Assembly (NCBI GenBank): GCA_018224345.1
Contig: JAGTUW010000032.1
Coordinates: 1-6,234 of the forward strand
Reading direction: 5' to 3'
Source of the DNA: Bacteroidota bacterium
GTDB taxonomy: Bacteria > Bacteroidota > Ignavibacteria > SZUA-365
DNA length: 6,234 nt
In this document: positions 5,569-6,234 of the stretch, one piece after another
Numbering within the stretch: position 1 is the stretch's first letter
How the letters are laid out: every line of letters starts with the position of its first letter
Notes under the pieces: generated by a model
The model's database searches: none
What the model saw: only the letters and a program-made list of their open reading frames with translations
What the model was told of the DNA's origin: nothing
Made by a program: the position numbers and the translations under genes

Positions 5569-6234
5569 ATGCAACCTATAGAAATAGATTTACCAGGGAA
5601 GAATCGACGAGAGAGAGCGCGCCGGCCCGACTGGCTGAAAATCAAAGTACCATTGGGCACAACCTTTTCCGAGGTACGGAAACTCGTCGACAAACAACGA
5701 CTCAATACCGTCTGCGAGGATGCGCGCTGTCCGAACATGGCCGAATGCTGGGACCGCGGAACAGCCACCTTCATGATTCTCGGCGATATCTGCACACGCA
5801 GTTGCGGCTTCTGTTCGGTAAAAACCGGTCGGCCGCTCACGCTTGATACCGACGAACCCCGCCGTGTCGCCGAAGCGGTGGAACAAATGGGGTTACGCCA
5901 TGCGGTGATCACATCGGTCAACCGTGACGAACTCGGTGACGGGGGCGCAGACATATTCGCGGAAACGATCCGCGCGATTCGAGAACGACTGCCCGGATGC
6001 AGGATTGAGGTGTTGACACCGGATTTTCAGGGAAAGCACGACGCGATTCAGACAGTCATCGACGCAGGTCCTGACATTTTCAATCACAATGTCGAGACCG
6101 TCCCACGGCTCTACCGTCGCGTGCGCCCCCAGGCAAAGTATCAGCGCTCGCTTGATCTCCTGGCCATGTGCAAAAAACAGGGCATGACGACGAAAACAGG
6201 TATGATGCTCGGACTGGGTGAGCAAGCCGGTGAA
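5569..6234 (+). CDS. lipA: Lipoyl synthase (radical SAM), C-terminus beyond the window
   Basis: 222 residues are present of a family length near 290-320. LipA is a radical S-adenosylmethionine enzyme that inserts two sulfurs into octanoyl groups already attached to lipoyl domains, giving the lipoyl cofactor that E2 and GcvH use. The auxiliary 4Fe-4S cluster cysteines C49, C54 and C60 (CX4CX5C, in Cys-Glu-Asp-Ala-Arg-Cys-Pro-Asn) and the radical SAM triad C75, C79, C82 (CX3CX2C) are all present. So are Thr-Ser-Val-Asn-Arg-Asp-Glu-Leu-x-Asp-Gly-Gly-Ala (115-127), the Phe-Asn-His-Asn-Val-Glu-Thr-Val segment (171-178) and Gly-Leu-Gly-Glu (215-218). The ATG at 5569 is chosen because the family core begins soon after (Pro-Asp-Trp-Leu-Lys, 20-24); a purine-rich GAAAGAGA precedes it. 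The gene lies in the same orientation as the E1-E2 operon, whose product it matures. Octanoyltransferase (lipB) is not seen here and may follow. Confidence 0.97.
   Translation, partial: MQPIEIDLPGKNRRERARRPDWLKIKVPLGTTFSEVRKLVDKQRLNTVCEDARCPNMAECWDRGTATFMILGDICTRSCGFCSVKTGRPLTLDTDEPRRVAEAVEQMGLRHAVITSVNRDELGDGGADIFAETIRAIRERLPGCRIEVLTPDFQGKHDAIQTVIDAGPDIFNHNVETVPRLYRRVRPQAKYQRSLDLLAMCKKQGMTTKTGMMLGLGEQAGE

Noticed and set aside
5367..5954. Open frame of 195 codons on the minus strand over the start of lipA
   Set aside because: Mostly antisense to lipA, whose cysteine motifs are intact. The Ser/Arg-rich translation has no recognisable domain.
1..6234. CRISPR arrays, tRNA or rRNA genes, or insertion sequences
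   Set aside because: I saw no regularly spaced direct repeats, no tRNA or rRNA signatures and no transposase. The only repeat is the short REP-like segment.

Overview
The window reads as an ordinary chromosomal stretch of a bacterium, with mid-to-high-50s % GC judged by eye. It is centred on a 2-oxo acid dehydrogenase complex, the lipoyl synthase that such a complex depends on, and several small membrane proteins. The best taxonomic guess is the Bacteroidota/Chlorobiota (FCB) assemblage. Three things point there: E1 alpha and beta fused in one chain, a 'CPGCGLQ' DUF2752 protein beside a DUF5684 protein, and a short palindromic repeat of a type I remember from those genomes. This is an inference from gene content. 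Good Shine-Dalgarno sites and an E. coli-like extended -10 box argue against a core Bacteroidia genome.

Layout. On the minus strand, positions 879 to 1 hold two small membrane proteins in tandem. The first is a DUF5684-like protein, complete. The second is a DUF2752 protein with a CPGCG motif, cut by the window edge. They are transcribed from a plausible extended -10 promoter near 972-1000. A divergent gap of about 300 bp separates them from the plus-strand operon. That operon is a fused E1 alpha/beta dehydrogenase (1179-3281), then, 38 bp later, the lipoyl-bearing E2 acyltransferase (3320-4711). It is followed by three hairpin-capable dyads, the last being a strong intrinsic terminator. A small orphan membrane protein follows (4929-5273). 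Next comes an intergenic region with a REP-like palindromic repeat. Last is lipA (5569 to the window end), missing its C-terminus.

How the genes work together. E1 uses thiamine diphosphate to decarboxylate a 2-oxo acid and passes the acyl group to the lipoyl-lysine of E2 (K43). E2 transfers it to CoA. LipA inserts the two sulfurs that make this lipoyl cofactor, so the E1-E2 pair and lipA form a functional neighbourhood. The E3 (lpd) and lipB/lplA partners are not in view. E1 sequence features lean towards the branched-chain (2-oxoisovalerate) type, but pyruvate cannot be excluded.

I found no convincing evidence of a wholly new system. The points most worth a second look are the REP-like repeat, the triple dyad after E2, the DUF5684-DUF2752 pair, and an eight-G run inside the E1 gene.
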